From Oryzomicrobium sp. (GTDB lineage: Bacteria; Pseudomonadota; Gammaproteobacteria; Burkholderiales; Rhodocyclaceae): DNA of 64,000 nucleotides. Position 1 is the stretch's first letter; each line of letters begins with the position of its first letter. Under the pieces are notes generated by a model. It was not told where the DNA came from. It ran no database searches and worked only from the letters and a program-made list of their open reading frames with translations. Positions 36,001 to 44,548 of this stretch are shown piece by piece. The position numbers and the translations under genes are program-made. Location: contig NZ_JAJTBG010000011.1 in assembly GCF_021287045.1 (NCBI RefSeq), forward strand, positions 62,001 to 126,000, given 5' to 3'.

Positions 36001-39000
36001 CGCCCGGATGCGCCTGACCTCCCGATGCTCGGTGGCGCGCGCGCCATGCTAGGCGCCCCCCGAGCATGGGACGCTCCTTCTTCCGAGGGGCTGGTGAGGA
36101 AAGGGGGAGGCCAGGAGACGCGGCGGGGTGGCATGGCTGCCATGCCGGGCGATGTTGAGGGGGGCCAGGCCGCTCAGCAGCCCACGGCAAAGGTGCCCGG
36201 GAGGGCAGGCGCCGGTCCAAGGGAAGCAACCGCCGGCAACGCCGCTCTGGTGACTGCGGCCGGGCGGGGGATGCCGGAATCCGGGAGGGCGGACCGAGCG
36301 TCCGGCGGCCCTTCGTCTGGAGCCGCCGACCGCGCTGCTGCCGGTGCCGCTTTTCAAGCGCCAGCGGATGAGTCCATGCCCTTTGCACAAGGGGGCGGCG
36401 GAAAGCAGGGTGAGTCCACCGCCGGGAATGGGCGGGCGACGCCCCATGGCGATGCGCCGAGGAGTGCTCCGGCGGGAACTGGTGCGCCATCGTTTGCGCA
36501 ACACGCGTTGCCCAGGACTGATGAGCACGCCACCCGACCACGGGATGTGAAGCCGCCGTCGGCAGACGTGGCATTGCCGGGAGGGGCAGGGCGGCAACGG
36601 ACCGCCCCTCTGGGCGCCGTGGAAGGGGAGGACACCCTTCCGCAGCAAGATCGGAGCACTGCTTCTGGAGCCGGGCGACCCGACGCGGCGGCTGCCGTGC
36701 CGGGTAGGGAAGTCCGTGCGCCGGAGGGGGCGGCACCTGCTGCTTCAGCGTCGATGCCGATGACGGCTCATGGTGATGTGATGCCCACGCTACCGGAAAT
36801 CTCGCTACCGGGAACCTCGCGGCCGCCTCCAGTGGAAAATCTCGGGGGTCCGAGGGAGGTTCCGGCACCTTGGCCGCCCGTGGCTGAGTCGCCGCCGGAG
36901 GACGTTGCCGCGACCGATGCGCCCGGGGCGCGACGAGACGATTCTCTCGGTGCAGCCGAGGAGCGCCTGCCCGTATTGCACGGGGAGGTGAAAGCATCGC
37001 TGGGCAGGGGAGCGAAGGAAGCGGAAGCGCGTACGGTCCCCACTCCCACGCAGGCGGGCGCGATGACGCATGGGCCAGGAAGGACGGAATCCGCGCTACC
37101 GGCCGCTACGGGCAGCTCAGAGGTTGGCTCAGAGGTTGGCGGCCATGAGCCGCCAGGGACGGTAATGCTGCTGCCGGAAGGCGGAGCGACGATCGGTTCG
37201 CCGGGGCAGCAACGCATCCCCCCTCCTGGTCCTCAGAAGGGGGATGCCGCCCTTCGACGGAACGGCGTTGAAGAACCGAATCCGAACCCTGCTTTCGGGC
37301 CGGGGCGGTCCGAAGCCGCGCCCGTATTGCCGGGCGGAACTGTGCGGGAGGTGGAAGGCTCGGCGCCTTCCGCCTCCGTGCAGGGTGCGGCGGCACGGAC
37401 TGGTGCTGTGTCCGTACCCCCGGCCGGCCTGTTCCCGCCGTCGGCGGCAACGGGTGGGCCGGAGGAACCACGTCATGGGTCTCCGCCGCAGGAGCGCGCA
37501 TCGCAGCCAGAGGGCGAGGCGGCGCCTGGGAAATTGGGGAGTGCCCCGCTGACGCATCGCACTGGCGGCGGGTTACGCCAGGAGGCTCCGGCCCCCGTTG
37601 CCCTGTCCCCGCTGACTTCGGCATCGGCATCAATGTCCGGCCGCGGCAGCGACAGTAAGGCGAGGCCAGGAGCGGCGTTATCGGATGTCGCGGAGCAAAC
37701 CTCGCCGCATCCCGCGGCCGACGGCAAAACCGCGATGCCCTCGGGCACGCTTGCCGCCGAGGGGGACGCCTTAACGTTGCGGCCCCCATCGGACGGGACC
37801 ACGGAAAGGTCCGCCGTAGCGCCGGGTGAGGAGCGGGATGAAAGCTCGTCTGTGGCGGCGGGACCACGGGTCGGCCCGGCGGCGCTCATCCCCAGCGTGG
37901 GCGCCGTTGCCGCCATGGCGGGCGCTGTCGATCGACGCGGAGTGGAAGAGAAAGTGAGCCCGGCGGGTGGCGACGAAGCGGTGGAGCCGACAGCCCCGCT
38001 GTCCGTATCCGCCATGCCAGGCGATGCCGCATCGGGTACTGCGCCTGTGGAGCGCTCCATAGCGCGGCCCATGCGCAACCCCATCGGGGGGAGCGAGCGG
38101 CCTGCCGCCGTTTCTGCCGCGGATAGGGCATCCCCGGCTGGGGGAGCGGCAGAGGGGCATGGCGCCATTCCTCCTGATCCGGTTGGCAAAGGACTGTCTG
38201 CCGGGCCCGGAGTGGAAGAGAGAGTGAGCCCGGCTGACGGCGGCGGGGTGGCGGAGCCGACGGCCCCGCCGTCCGCATCCGCCATGCCAGGCGATGCCGC
38301 ATCGGGTACTGCGCCTGTGGAGCGCTCCATGGCGCGGCCCATGCGCAACCCCATCGGGGGGAGCGAGCGGCCTGCCGCCGTTTCTGCCGCGGATAGGGCA
38401 TCCCCGGCTGGGGGAGCGGCAGAGGGGCATGGCGCCATTCCTCCTGATCCGGTTGGCAAAGGACTGTCTGCCGGGCCCGGAGTGGAAGAGGGCGTGAGCC
38501 CGACGGGTAGCGACGGAGCAGCGGAGCCGACAGCCTCGTCGTCCGCACCTGCCATGCCCGGGGATGATGCATCGGGTGCAGCGCCTGTGGAGCGCACCAT
38601 GGCGCTGCCCACGCCTGATCTCGTCGGGGGGGGCGAGCGGGCTGCTGCCGTCTCCACTGCGGACAGGGCATCCCCGGCTGGGCTGGCGGTGGAGGGGCAT
38701 GGCGCCGTTCCTCAAGGGCTATCTGCCGGGCCTGAACGCTCCAGAGGGGGGCGGCTGGATGCGGCGCTTGGCGGTGCGCCGACGGCAAAGTCCGGGGAGG
38801 GGCAGCGTTTTTCTTCGGCCAATTCAACGGCACCCTCGGGAGCCTCCGTGGTGCCCGTTGGGGAAATCGACGCACAGGTCGTTCCCCGGCAAGCAACGCC
38901 GACAAGAGGGGTGCCCGAATCGGAGGTCGGCCGGGGCGATGAACGCCATGCCGGCCTTGCCGTAACCGCGGCAACCACTGCAATTGCCGAGGGCGCTACT

Positions 39001-40197
39001 GCCGAGCCAAGCCGTGGGGCAATCGCGTCTGTCGCTGCCTCGCCGGCGGGAGGGGCGACCATGTCGGTCCCCGGTGCGGGGCTGGGGAGCCCGGCCACCG
39101 GAAACACCACCGGGGCGGAGTCAGGAATGGTCTCCGATTCCGCCGGCCGCCATTCCTCTCCGCCGGCCGCGTCTACCGCTGCTCAACCTGAACCGCTTCC
39201 CGATTCCGCCTGGATCGAGCACGCCCTGGAAAACGATCCGAACGGCCTCGAGGCCGTGCTCCTGCCCCTGTTGGAGAGCCGGGTTGGCGCGGCGCGATTG
39301 ATTGAGGCGTGCCCGGATGCCCTGCTGTCCCGCCTGGCCCACTATTTCCGCGGGGCGGATTTTTCCCGGCTGCTGCCCTATGCCGAGGCGGTTACCGCCG
39401 CCAACCTGGGGATGGGCGAGGCCGAGCGCCGCCGCCGCCATTGGCGTTTCCTGCTGGGGACCTTGTTCCCGAAGGTGCGCTTCGCTTCCGCCGCGCCCTT
39501 CGTCAGCGCCTACATCGATTTCCTGGCGGCGGACTGGCCGGCGCCGGGCGATGCGCGCCAGGCCCTGCGTGCGTACCTGGAGTCGGCGGCGGCGCCGGGC
39601 ATGGTGACGCGCCACATCCTGTTCTGGCTGGGGGGCAAGGGCGGCGCGTCGGCCCCCGGTGCGGTGCCATCGGCGCCGCCGGCTCCGCTGGCGGGGCGGG
39701 GCATCCAGGTGGCCAATGCCGGCCAGGTTTTGGCCTCCCCCTACCTGCCCCGGCTGTTCTCCATGCTGGGCTTGCTGGAACAGGGTCGCTTCATCGACGG
39801 CGAGAATGCCCGGCGGGCCTGCCATCTCCTCCAGTTCATGGTGGACGAGCGATGCGCTGCGCCCGAGCACGAGCTGGCCCTCAACAAGCTGCTGTGCGGG
39901 CTGGAGTTGCACGAGCCCCTGGATGCCGGGATCGAGATCGACGAGCGGGAACGCTCCGCCATCGACGGCATGCTCGCCAGCATGATCGCGCACTGGAAGG
40001 CCCTGGGCGGCACCTCGGTGGCCGGGCTGCGCGAAGCCTTCCTGCAGCGCGGCGGGGGATTGTCCCGCCAGGACGACGCCTGGCGGTTGAAAGTGGAGCC
40101 AAAGACCATCGACGTGCTGATGGATCGGCTGCCCTGGGGCTTTTCGGTGATCCGCCATCCGTGGATGGCGGCACCGGTAATGGTGGAGTGGCGATGA
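33058..40197 (+). CDS. Giant eCIS tape-measure protein with a long low-complexity insert (Pvc14/Afp14-like)
   Basis: 2379 residues. The N-terminal domain (about 1-225) starts RRHFIDELRFETGMG and has helices such as LRDRIAALLEG and LLASYLQNGVLPW. The C-terminal domain (about 2050-2379) shows VANAGQVLASPYLPRLFSMLGLLEQGRF, PEHELALNKLLCGL, TSVAGLREAFLQR and LPWGFSVIRHPWM, which match the CIS tape-measure family well. Between them lie about 1,800 residues rich in Ala, Gly, Pro, Ser, Glu and Arg with almost no hydrophobic clusters. This stretch includes a 270-bp tandem repeat at 37942-38740. The frame stays open over 7.1 kb. The family sets tube length in Afp; here the insert may lengthen the tube, stay disordered, or act in the lumen. 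The end overlaps the ATPase gene by ATGA. Confidence 0.87.
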   Translation: MGRRHFIDELRFETGMGPGVDADQPPWSDWPGLCRDRLAAVIDSVFDGLDVPAGAICAIDRLEVDLGEVSDRLTPDELCTRLGDALRRSLRDRIAALLEGSEDGARIIPGHAAEFELLASYLQNGVLPWNVPGDEPFALAATLLRQAGPNRRRLLELLRQDAAVQERMIRQLQDPELAQCLALLYPGSRAEGSARHWDRVAQRAASARRGDTRFRIWREAMRLVIDDASAVDAAVPVASGGVDGVGRSEGPSGGSTGGGARRAGAGPGAGKASMAQPPVLSGDGREDAASRALALPFREVGASSPDGTMPQGEPPSPQRAATSGSSREPVVKLGTVVGSAVHAQEMSKLHSGGNTVPGVVNVTAGEGAVSPPAMAALSTSSAAEVVAREQADASPPQGSGDVAPSLADRAADLPVATGTAWEDDSRHGAPLARPDGSQVGASFIAAGEHGQGEALERPASRAVAAREKTLEPGAAQLATAAAPAASRRNDQADPAGQPGDQGPVVESADVREEQRTPVAEVVEAQGAEASPFSAPAALGGGQGRLDAKALGAPLAPSNRGGTDVPQVVVGTTVAVPVVPGPETAAEQEAGQPEGQEPGRPLGMGRDEDGGGVAGVSKAAISGGAAPLASGQAMPPAVAAILPLTGSSAVSRDVASGESAASASMRPLPIHDVGNEGKLHLSDAGRMASSAERGAVGSGPRQDSALPIEAGAGLAATPQLSPQSQSRSRPAASQADVGGAGEGGAPWAADSRVQTPGGTGSASAHDLGSPSGHALPASCVDAAQRQRLLAAGGAATASGHGATMASAPVRAVEAGERGMNAVGARDGQGSVLPGEIGRPPVTVPSPGVESLPAFNQGATSTTRGTPLPARPGDGVIPASPAPRVASGDMALEEAPRSVGATANPPGAATDGLGGDQARLPGGATIPSDSPPGLGQGRDGVLPTTGAGYLPVDAAAAHGEPAVAGGQRPDLSPGEGALPSVMGRPDAPDLPMLGGARAMLGAPRAWDAPSSEGLVRKGGGQETRRGGMAAMPGDVEGGQAAQQPTAKVPGRAGAGPREATAGNAALVTAAGRGMPESGRADRASGGPSSGAADRAAAGAAFQAPADESMPFAQGGGGKQGESTAGNGRATPHGDAPRSAPAGTGAPSFAQHALPRTDEHATRPRDVKPPSADVALPGGAGRQRTAPLGAVEGEDTLPQQDRSTASGAGRPDAAAAVPGREVRAPEGAAPAASASMPMTAHGDVMPTLPEISLPGTSRPPPVENLGGPREVPAPWPPVAESPPEDVAATDAPGARRDDSLGAAEERLPVLHGEVKASLGRGAKEAEARTVPTPTQAGAMTHGPGRTESALPAATGSSEVGSEVGGHEPPGTVMLLPEGGATIGSPGQQRIPPPGPQKGDAALRRNGVEEPNPNPAFGPGRSEAAPVLPGGTVREVEGSAPSASVQGAAARTGAVSVPPAGLFPPSAATGGPEEPRHGSPPQERASQPEGEAAPGKLGSAPLTHRTGGGLRQEAPAPVALSPLTSASASMSGRGSDSKARPGAALSDVAEQTSPHPAADGKTAMPSGTLAAEGDALTLRPPSDGTTERSAVAPGEERDESSSVAAGPRVGPAALIPSVGAVAAMAGAVDRRGVEEKVSPAGGDEAVEPTAPLSVSAMPGDAASGTAPVERSIARPMRNPIGGSERPAAVSAADRASPAGGAAEGHGAIPPDPVGKGLSAGPGVEERVSPADGGGVAEPTAPPSASAMPGDAASGTAPVERSMARPMRNPIGGSERPAAVSAADRASPAGGAAEGHGAIPPDPVGKGLSAGPGVEEGVSPTGSDGAAEPTASSSAPAMPGDDASGAAPVERTMALPTPDLVGGGERAAAVSTADRASPAGLAVEGHGAVPQGLSAGPERSRGGRLDAALGGAPTAKSGEGQRFSSANSTAPSGASVVPVGEIDAQVVPRQATPTRGVPESEVGRGDERHAGLAVTAATTAIAEGATAEPSRGAIASVAASPAGGATMSVPGAGLGSPATGNTTGAESGMVSDSAGRHSSPPAASTAAQPEPLPDSAWIEHALENDPNGLEAVLLPLLESRVGAARLIEACPDALLSRLAHYFRGADFSRLLPYAEAVTAANLGMGEAERRRRHWRFLLGTLFPKVRFASAAPFVSAYIDFLAADWPAPGDARQALRAYLESAAAPGMVTRHILFWLGGKGGASAPGAVPSAPPAPLAGRGIQVANAGQVLASPYLPRLFSMLGLLEQGRFIDGENARRACHLLQFMVDERCAAPEHELALNKLLCGLELHEPLDAGIEIDERERSAIDGMLASMIAHWKALGGTSVAGLREAFLQRGGGLSRQDDAWRLKVEPKTIDVLMDRLPWGFSVIRHPWMAAPVMVEWR
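37942..38740 (+). repeat. Three tandem 270-bp repeats inside the tape-measure gene
   Basis: Units begin at 37942, 38212 and 38482, each with GTGGAAGAG. Copies 1 and 2 are nearly identical over long runs. Copy 3 is more diverged and lacks about seven codons near its end. The period of 90 codons keeps the frame. Unit motifs in protein are MPGDAASG, APVER and RASPAGGAAEGHGA. Confidence 0.9.
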
Positions 40198-41579
40198 CGG
40201 CCATCACGATGCAGAAACGGGAACCCCGGACCGCCTCCTGGCCCGGGGACGACAACGCGGCGATCCTGTCCGGGGAGCTGGACTGGTTCTCCAAGGTGCT
40301 CGAAACGCGCCTGACCGCCTATTTCGAGCAGCGCCCCTGGGGGCTCGACGACCTGCCCCCGCCGGACCTGACGGCGGCGCAGGGCGCCTACGCCGAACTG
40401 GTTCGGGAGCTGGACATGAGCGCCGAGGAGCGGCTGGTGCTGCTTCTGGCCCTCATCCCTCACGTTCGTCCCCAGGCGCTGGACCCGCTGTTCACCCGCA
40501 ACCGGGCGCTGGAGCGGGCCTTCACCGAGTTCGGCGGCTGGCCGGGGAAGAACCACGGTGGCTTTCTGCCGACCTGCGAGACGGCGCTGTTCGTTGCGGC
40601 CGGCACCGACCTGGAGCGGCGCTTCCGCATGATCCCGCTGTTCGAGAACGATCATTTCTTCGCCCGCCGGGGCATCCTGCGCCTGGAGCACGGCGAGCGG
40701 GCCGAGACCCTGTTCAGCAGCGCCCTCACCCTGAGCGGCGAATATCTGCACCTGCTCATCGCCGGCACCCGGCACAAGCCCGATTTCAGCGCCACCTTTC
40801 CGGCCAAGCTGATCACCACGCCCCTGGGGTGGCAGGACCTGGTGCTGGGGCCCCAGGTCCTCGAAGAGGTGGGGCACCTCCAGACCTGGCTGGAGCGGGG
40901 GCCCGAGGTGATGCGCGAGTGGGGGTTGGAGCGCTCCGTCAAGCCGGGCTACCGGGCCCTGTTCTACGGGCCGCCGGGCACCGGCAAGACCCTGACGGCG
41001 ACCCTGATCGGCGCCAGCGCCGGGGTGGACGTGTACCGCATCGACCTGTCCATGGTCGTTTCCAAGTACATCGGCGAGACCGAGAAGAACCTGGCCGGCG
41101 TTTTCGACCAGGCGGCGAACAAGAACTGGGTGCTGTTCTTCGACGAGGCCGACGCCCTGTTCGGGCGCCGCACCCAGACGTCGAATTCCAACGACCGCCA
41201 CGCCAACCAGGAGGTGGCCTACCTCCTGCAACGCATCGAGGATTTCCCCGGCATGGTGGTCCTGGCCACCAACCTGCGCGCCAACATCGACGAGGCCTTT
41301 GCCCGGCGCTTCCAGTCCGCCATCTATTTCCCCCTGCCGGATGCCGAGCAGCGCCTGCGGCTGTGGCACGGCATGCTCGACCCTGCCACCCGCCTGGCGG
41401 ACGACGTGGATCTGGCCCGGATCGCCGCCGACCATCCTCTGGCCGGCGGGGCCATCGCCAACGTGGCGCGCTACGCGGTGTTGCGCGCCTTACAGCGCAA
41501 GCGGGCCCGCGTGTGCAGCGACGACCTGCTGGCGGGCATCGCCCGGGAACGCTTCAAAGAAGGAAAGTCCATCGCATGA
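40194..41579 (+). CDS. eCIS AAA+ ATPase (Pvc15/Afp15-like)
   Basis: 461-residue ATPase needed for assembly or effector loading in characterised eCIS. The N-terminal ~225 residues are the family-specific domain (ELDWFSKVLETRLTAYF, GFLPTCETALFV). The AAA+ core has Walker A GPPGTGKT at residues 259-266, Walker B VLFFDEAD at about 313-320, and sensor/arginine-finger region (VLATNLRANIDEAFARRFQSAIYF). ATGA overlaps join it to the tape-measure gene upstream and the membrane protein downstream, so the three are translated together. Confidence 0.92.
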   Translation: MTAITMQKREPRTASWPGDDNAAILSGELDWFSKVLETRLTAYFEQRPWGLDDLPPPDLTAAQGAYAELVRELDMSAEERLVLLLALIPHVRPQALDPLFTRNRALERAFTEFGGWPGKNHGGFLPTCETALFVAAGTDLERRFRMIPLFENDHFFARRGILRLEHGERAETLFSSALTLSGEYLHLLIAGTRHKPDFSATFPAKLITTPLGWQDLVLGPQVLEEVGHLQTWLERGPEVMREWGLERSVKPGYRALFYGPPGTGKTLTATLIGASAGVDVYRIDLSMVVSKYIGETEKNLAGVFDQAANKNWVLFFDEADALFGRRTQTSNSNDRHANQEVAYLLQRIEDFPGMVVLATNLRANIDEAFARRFQSAIYFPLPDAEQRLRLWHGMLDPATRLADDVDLARIAADHPLAGGAIANVARYAVLRALQRKRARVCSDDLLAGIARERFKEGKSIA

Positions 41580-44476
41580 CCACGAACCGCCTGGCCCAGG
41601 CCATCGTCCTGCCCTTGCTGGCCGCCGTGTGCTGCCTGCCGCTGCCGCTGGCCTCGGCACCCGATCCGGCTCGTCCCGCCGCCGCGCCTGCCGCCGCAAA
41701 ACCCGCTCCCCCCGCAGGCCAGCCGGGATGCGAGGTGGGGCGCGACACCTTTGCCTACCTGACCCCGGACGACGCCCGCCAGGTCCAGATCGCCCTGGCC
41801 TACTTCGGCCTCTATGGCAACCGCATCGACGGCATCGTCGGCATCGACACCCGGGCAGGGCTGGCCGCCTATTGCGGCCAGCAGGACATGACCATCGGCC
41901 GGGACATGGCCTCGCGCCAGGCCCTGGTGGCCGAACTGCTGCGGGATGCGGCCATCGACCGGGTGTTCCACAAGTGGCGGGGCATCGTCGCCAGCCGGGC
42001 GTTCGCCATCTGGCAGACCGAGCAGAAGGACGCGGACCAGATCCCGCCCCAGATCAAATCGGGGTCGGCGGCCCAGGTGATCGACATCATCGACCGCTTC
42101 CTCAAGTACCAGCCCGCGCCCGGCACGGCCGGGCGCCAGCGCTGGCTCGACGATCAAGGCATCTCCTACCAGTTGCTGGCCGACGACTTCAAGGCCCTGG
42201 GGACCCGGCAGGAGGCCCTGGCCGCCCTGGCGGTCATGAAGGACGCCGGCTTCCAGGAGCAGGAGGCCTTTTCCGCCCAGGTGCGCGAACTGCTCCAGGC
42301 CCAGGCCGGGGCCTGGTCGGGCGTGGTGCAGCGCTACGCCGAGTCCATGTCGGTCTTCTCCCTCACGCCCCAGGGCATGGCCCGGCTCAAGGCGGCCCGG
42401 GTGCCGGCCTACCTGCTCGACCAGTTGGGGGAGCTGGAGGACCCGGGCTATCCAAGCCGGGCGGCCGTCGAAAAGGCCTTGCAGGAGGTCTTGGCCGGCA
42501 TCGACCAGGAACTGGCGGCCTATCGGACGAAAAAGCTCGCCGTGCCGGCCGAGGCGCCGAAAACGGCTGCCGCCCCTACAGCCCCCGCCCCCGCTGCTGC
42601 TGCCGGAGATGGCGGCGCGTCCCTGCCCGGGGCCGGTGGCGGCTCGGGGCTGGCGGACGAGGTCAGCCTGCGCCTGCAAGGCAAGCCCATGGGCACGGCC
42701 AAGGAACGGGCCGATTCCCTGTCCCAGGCGTGCCAGGAGGTCATGGACGAAGCGCGGAAATGGCTTCCCCTGATCCTGGCACAGGTGGACGACAGCACCG
42801 CGTACCGGCTTTCCACCGCCTCGTGGAACCGGCTGCTGGCGGCGGCCGGCGCCGTGCCGAGCTATGCCCTGCCCATGCTCGACGGCATGGAGGGGGTGGA
42901 CTATCCGCTGCGCGGCATATTCCTTTCCGCCGTCCAGGGACGCATCGGCACCGGGCTGAAGGGATACGCCAAAACGATCCAGGGCGAGGTCGCCGGCAAG
43001 CGCCTGACCCAGCTGGACGACAAATTCTTCGCCTGGCTGAAGGCCAACAAGATTCCGGAGGACCTGGCCGGGACGTTGCAACCGCTCAAGGGCCGGGATT
43101 TCGCCACCCCCCGGGATCTGCTGGCCGAGATCGACACCGTGTTCCAGGCGCAGCGCGCCAGGGTGGCGGACTATCAGGATTTCCTGGCCGACCAGGCGCG
43201 CAAGCGGCACGTGCCGGACCCGGCCAAACCGGTCGAGTGGCAGCCGGTCCCGGACTGCAAGTGCCGGCCCAAGAAGATGGAAAAGCAGGTGTACGGTTTT
43301 TATCCCTTCTGGTTGGCGGGGGAGAGCCAGTCGGTCGATTTCAGCGTGCTCAGCCGCATCGGCTATTACGCCGTGGGCTTCGACGATTCCGGCACCGTGA
43401 GCAATGCGGCCCACTGGAACGCGGCCAGCAGCCAGGTGTTCGAAACCGCGCGCAAGTACCGCACCCAGGTCGACCTGGTCGTCCGCCGCAGCGACTGGTC
43501 GTCCTGGGCGTTGCTGAACCGGGAGAAGCGGGTCGCGGCCTTCGCCGCCCTGGCAGGCGAGCTCGACCGCCTGCTATCCATCGCGCCGACGGGGGCCATG
43601 GCGGCCATCCGTCCTTACCTGAGCCTGGGCACGGACCGGCCCAGCCTGGGCAACGGCGTCACCCTGTTCTTCGAGCATTACCCGGAAGACCCGGAATTCA
43701 TCGAGGACTTCAAAGGCTTCCTCGTCCAGCTCCATGGCCGGTTGGCCGGCCGAGGGCAGTTCGTGAACCTCATGCTGCCGTCGGACGCCCTGGGCCAGGG
43801 CATCTTCAACCACGCCAAACTGCTGCAATGGGCCGATCTCTACGACGCCGACGCCCGGGGCAAATATGAGGCGGACCGCATGCTGATCCTGGTGCTGCTG
43901 CGGGAGCCCACCACGGACGACAAGAAGCTTCTGCGCCGCAGCCTGGAGGAAAACCTGAAGGGCGACGACCGGCGCAACCTGCAACGCATGACGGTGCCGG
44001 TGATCGTTCCCGACGGCCGCGCGCGGATCGACGACGACGTGATCTACATGGGCGACAACTTCAACGGCATCGGCTTCTGGCGGCTGCCGACGGGGACGTC
44101 CGGGCTGCCGGCGGACGAGGTGCTGAAGAACGAGTTCTACCCGACCCAAACCAACCAGAGCTCGGCGGTGTGCGGCATCGTCTGCCCCAACCGCTGGCTG
44201 TTCCGGCTGGCCTTCGACTGCTTCCTGATGGTGTCGCTGGCCTTCCTGGTGGCCTTCGCCGGGTGCTGCGAATGCCGGGGCACCTTCCGCCGCCATTTCC
44301 TCTGGTTCCTCGGCGGCACCGTCGTGCCCCTGTTCGTCATCGGCATGGCGATGCTCTATTGCGACCCGGCCCTGGAGAGCATTGCCGAAGGCAATGGCCT
44401 GCTCTTCCTGGTGCTACTGGGCATCATCGTCTATGCCGTATGGGACTACCAGCAGAAAAAGCAGCAGATCCCCTGA
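41576..44476 (+). CDS. eCIS-linked exported protein: peptidoglycan-binding, GH18-like, C-terminal membrane anchor
   Basis: 966 residues. A signal peptide (about 1-28) is followed by a PG_binding_1-like module (about 60-100: DDARQVQIALAYFGLYGNRIDGIVGIDTRAGLAAY), a long helical region, and an Ala/Pro linker near 325-345. A segment from about 560 (KQVYGFYPFWLAG...DFSVLSRIGYYAVGF) resembles the start of a GH18 barrel. In the stretch where GH18 enzymes carry DxxDxDxE, this protein reads N693, T696, F698, E700, so only the glutamate remains and hydrolysis is doubtful. Three hydrophobic helices near the C-terminus (about 873-960) should anchor it in the inner membrane. It overlaps the ATPase gene by ATGA. 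Anchoring or release of particles at the cell wall is inferred. Confidence 0.75.
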   Translation: MTTNRLAQAIVLPLLAAVCCLPLPLASAPDPARPAAAPAAAKPAPPAGQPGCEVGRDTFAYLTPDDARQVQIALAYFGLYGNRIDGIVGIDTRAGLAAYCGQQDMTIGRDMASRQALVAELLRDAAIDRVFHKWRGIVASRAFAIWQTEQKDADQIPPQIKSGSAAQVIDIIDRFLKYQPAPGTAGRQRWLDDQGISYQLLADDFKALGTRQEALAALAVMKDAGFQEQEAFSAQVRELLQAQAGAWSGVVQRYAESMSVFSLTPQGMARLKAARVPAYLLDQLGELEDPGYPSRAAVEKALQEVLAGIDQELAAYRTKKLAVPAEAPKTAAAPTAPAPAAAAGDGGASLPGAGGGSGLADEVSLRLQGKPMGTAKERADSLSQACQEVMDEARKWLPLILAQVDDSTAYRLSTASWNRLLAAAGAVPSYALPMLDGMEGVDYPLRGIFLSAVQGRIGTGLKGYAKTIQGEVAGKRLTQLDDKFFAWLKANKIPEDLAGTLQPLKGRDFATPRDLLAEIDTVFQAQRARVADYQDFLADQARKRHVPDPAKPVEWQPVPDCKCRPKKMEKQVYGFYPFWLAGESQSVDFSVLSRIGYYAVGFDDSGTVSNAAHWNAASSQVFETARKYRTQVDLVVRRSDWSSWALLNREKRVAAFAALAGELDRLLSIAPTGAMAAIRPYLSLGTDRPSLGNGVTLFFEHYPEDPEFIEDFKGFLVQLHGRLAGRGQFVNLMLPSDALGQGIFNHAKLLQWADLYDADARGKYEADRMLILVLLREPTTDDKKLLRRSLEENLKGDDRRNLQRMTVPVIVPDGRARIDDDVIYMGDNFNGIGFWRLPTGTSGLPADEVLKNEFYPTQTNQSSAVCGIVCPNRWLFRLAFDCFLMVSLAFLVAFAGCCECRGTFRRHFLWFLGGTVVPLFVIGMAMLYCDPALESIAEGNGLLFLVLLGIIVYAVWDYQQKKQQIP

Positions 44477-44548
44477 CCCGGCAAGCGCTTCCTTGTCCTT
44501 TTACCACCTGTGCCATCCCATTCACGCCTCGAACCCTGGAGTAACGCC

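Noticed and set aside
37942-38740. CRISPR array
   Set aside because: The 270-bp units are in-frame coding repeats without short repeat-spacer alternation, and no cas genes are present.
33377-38983. Long open frames on both strands inside the tape-measure gene
   Set aside because: High-GC low-complexity coding DNA leaves other frames open. These lack ribosome sites and recognisable domains, and the conserved tape-measure ends fix the true frame.
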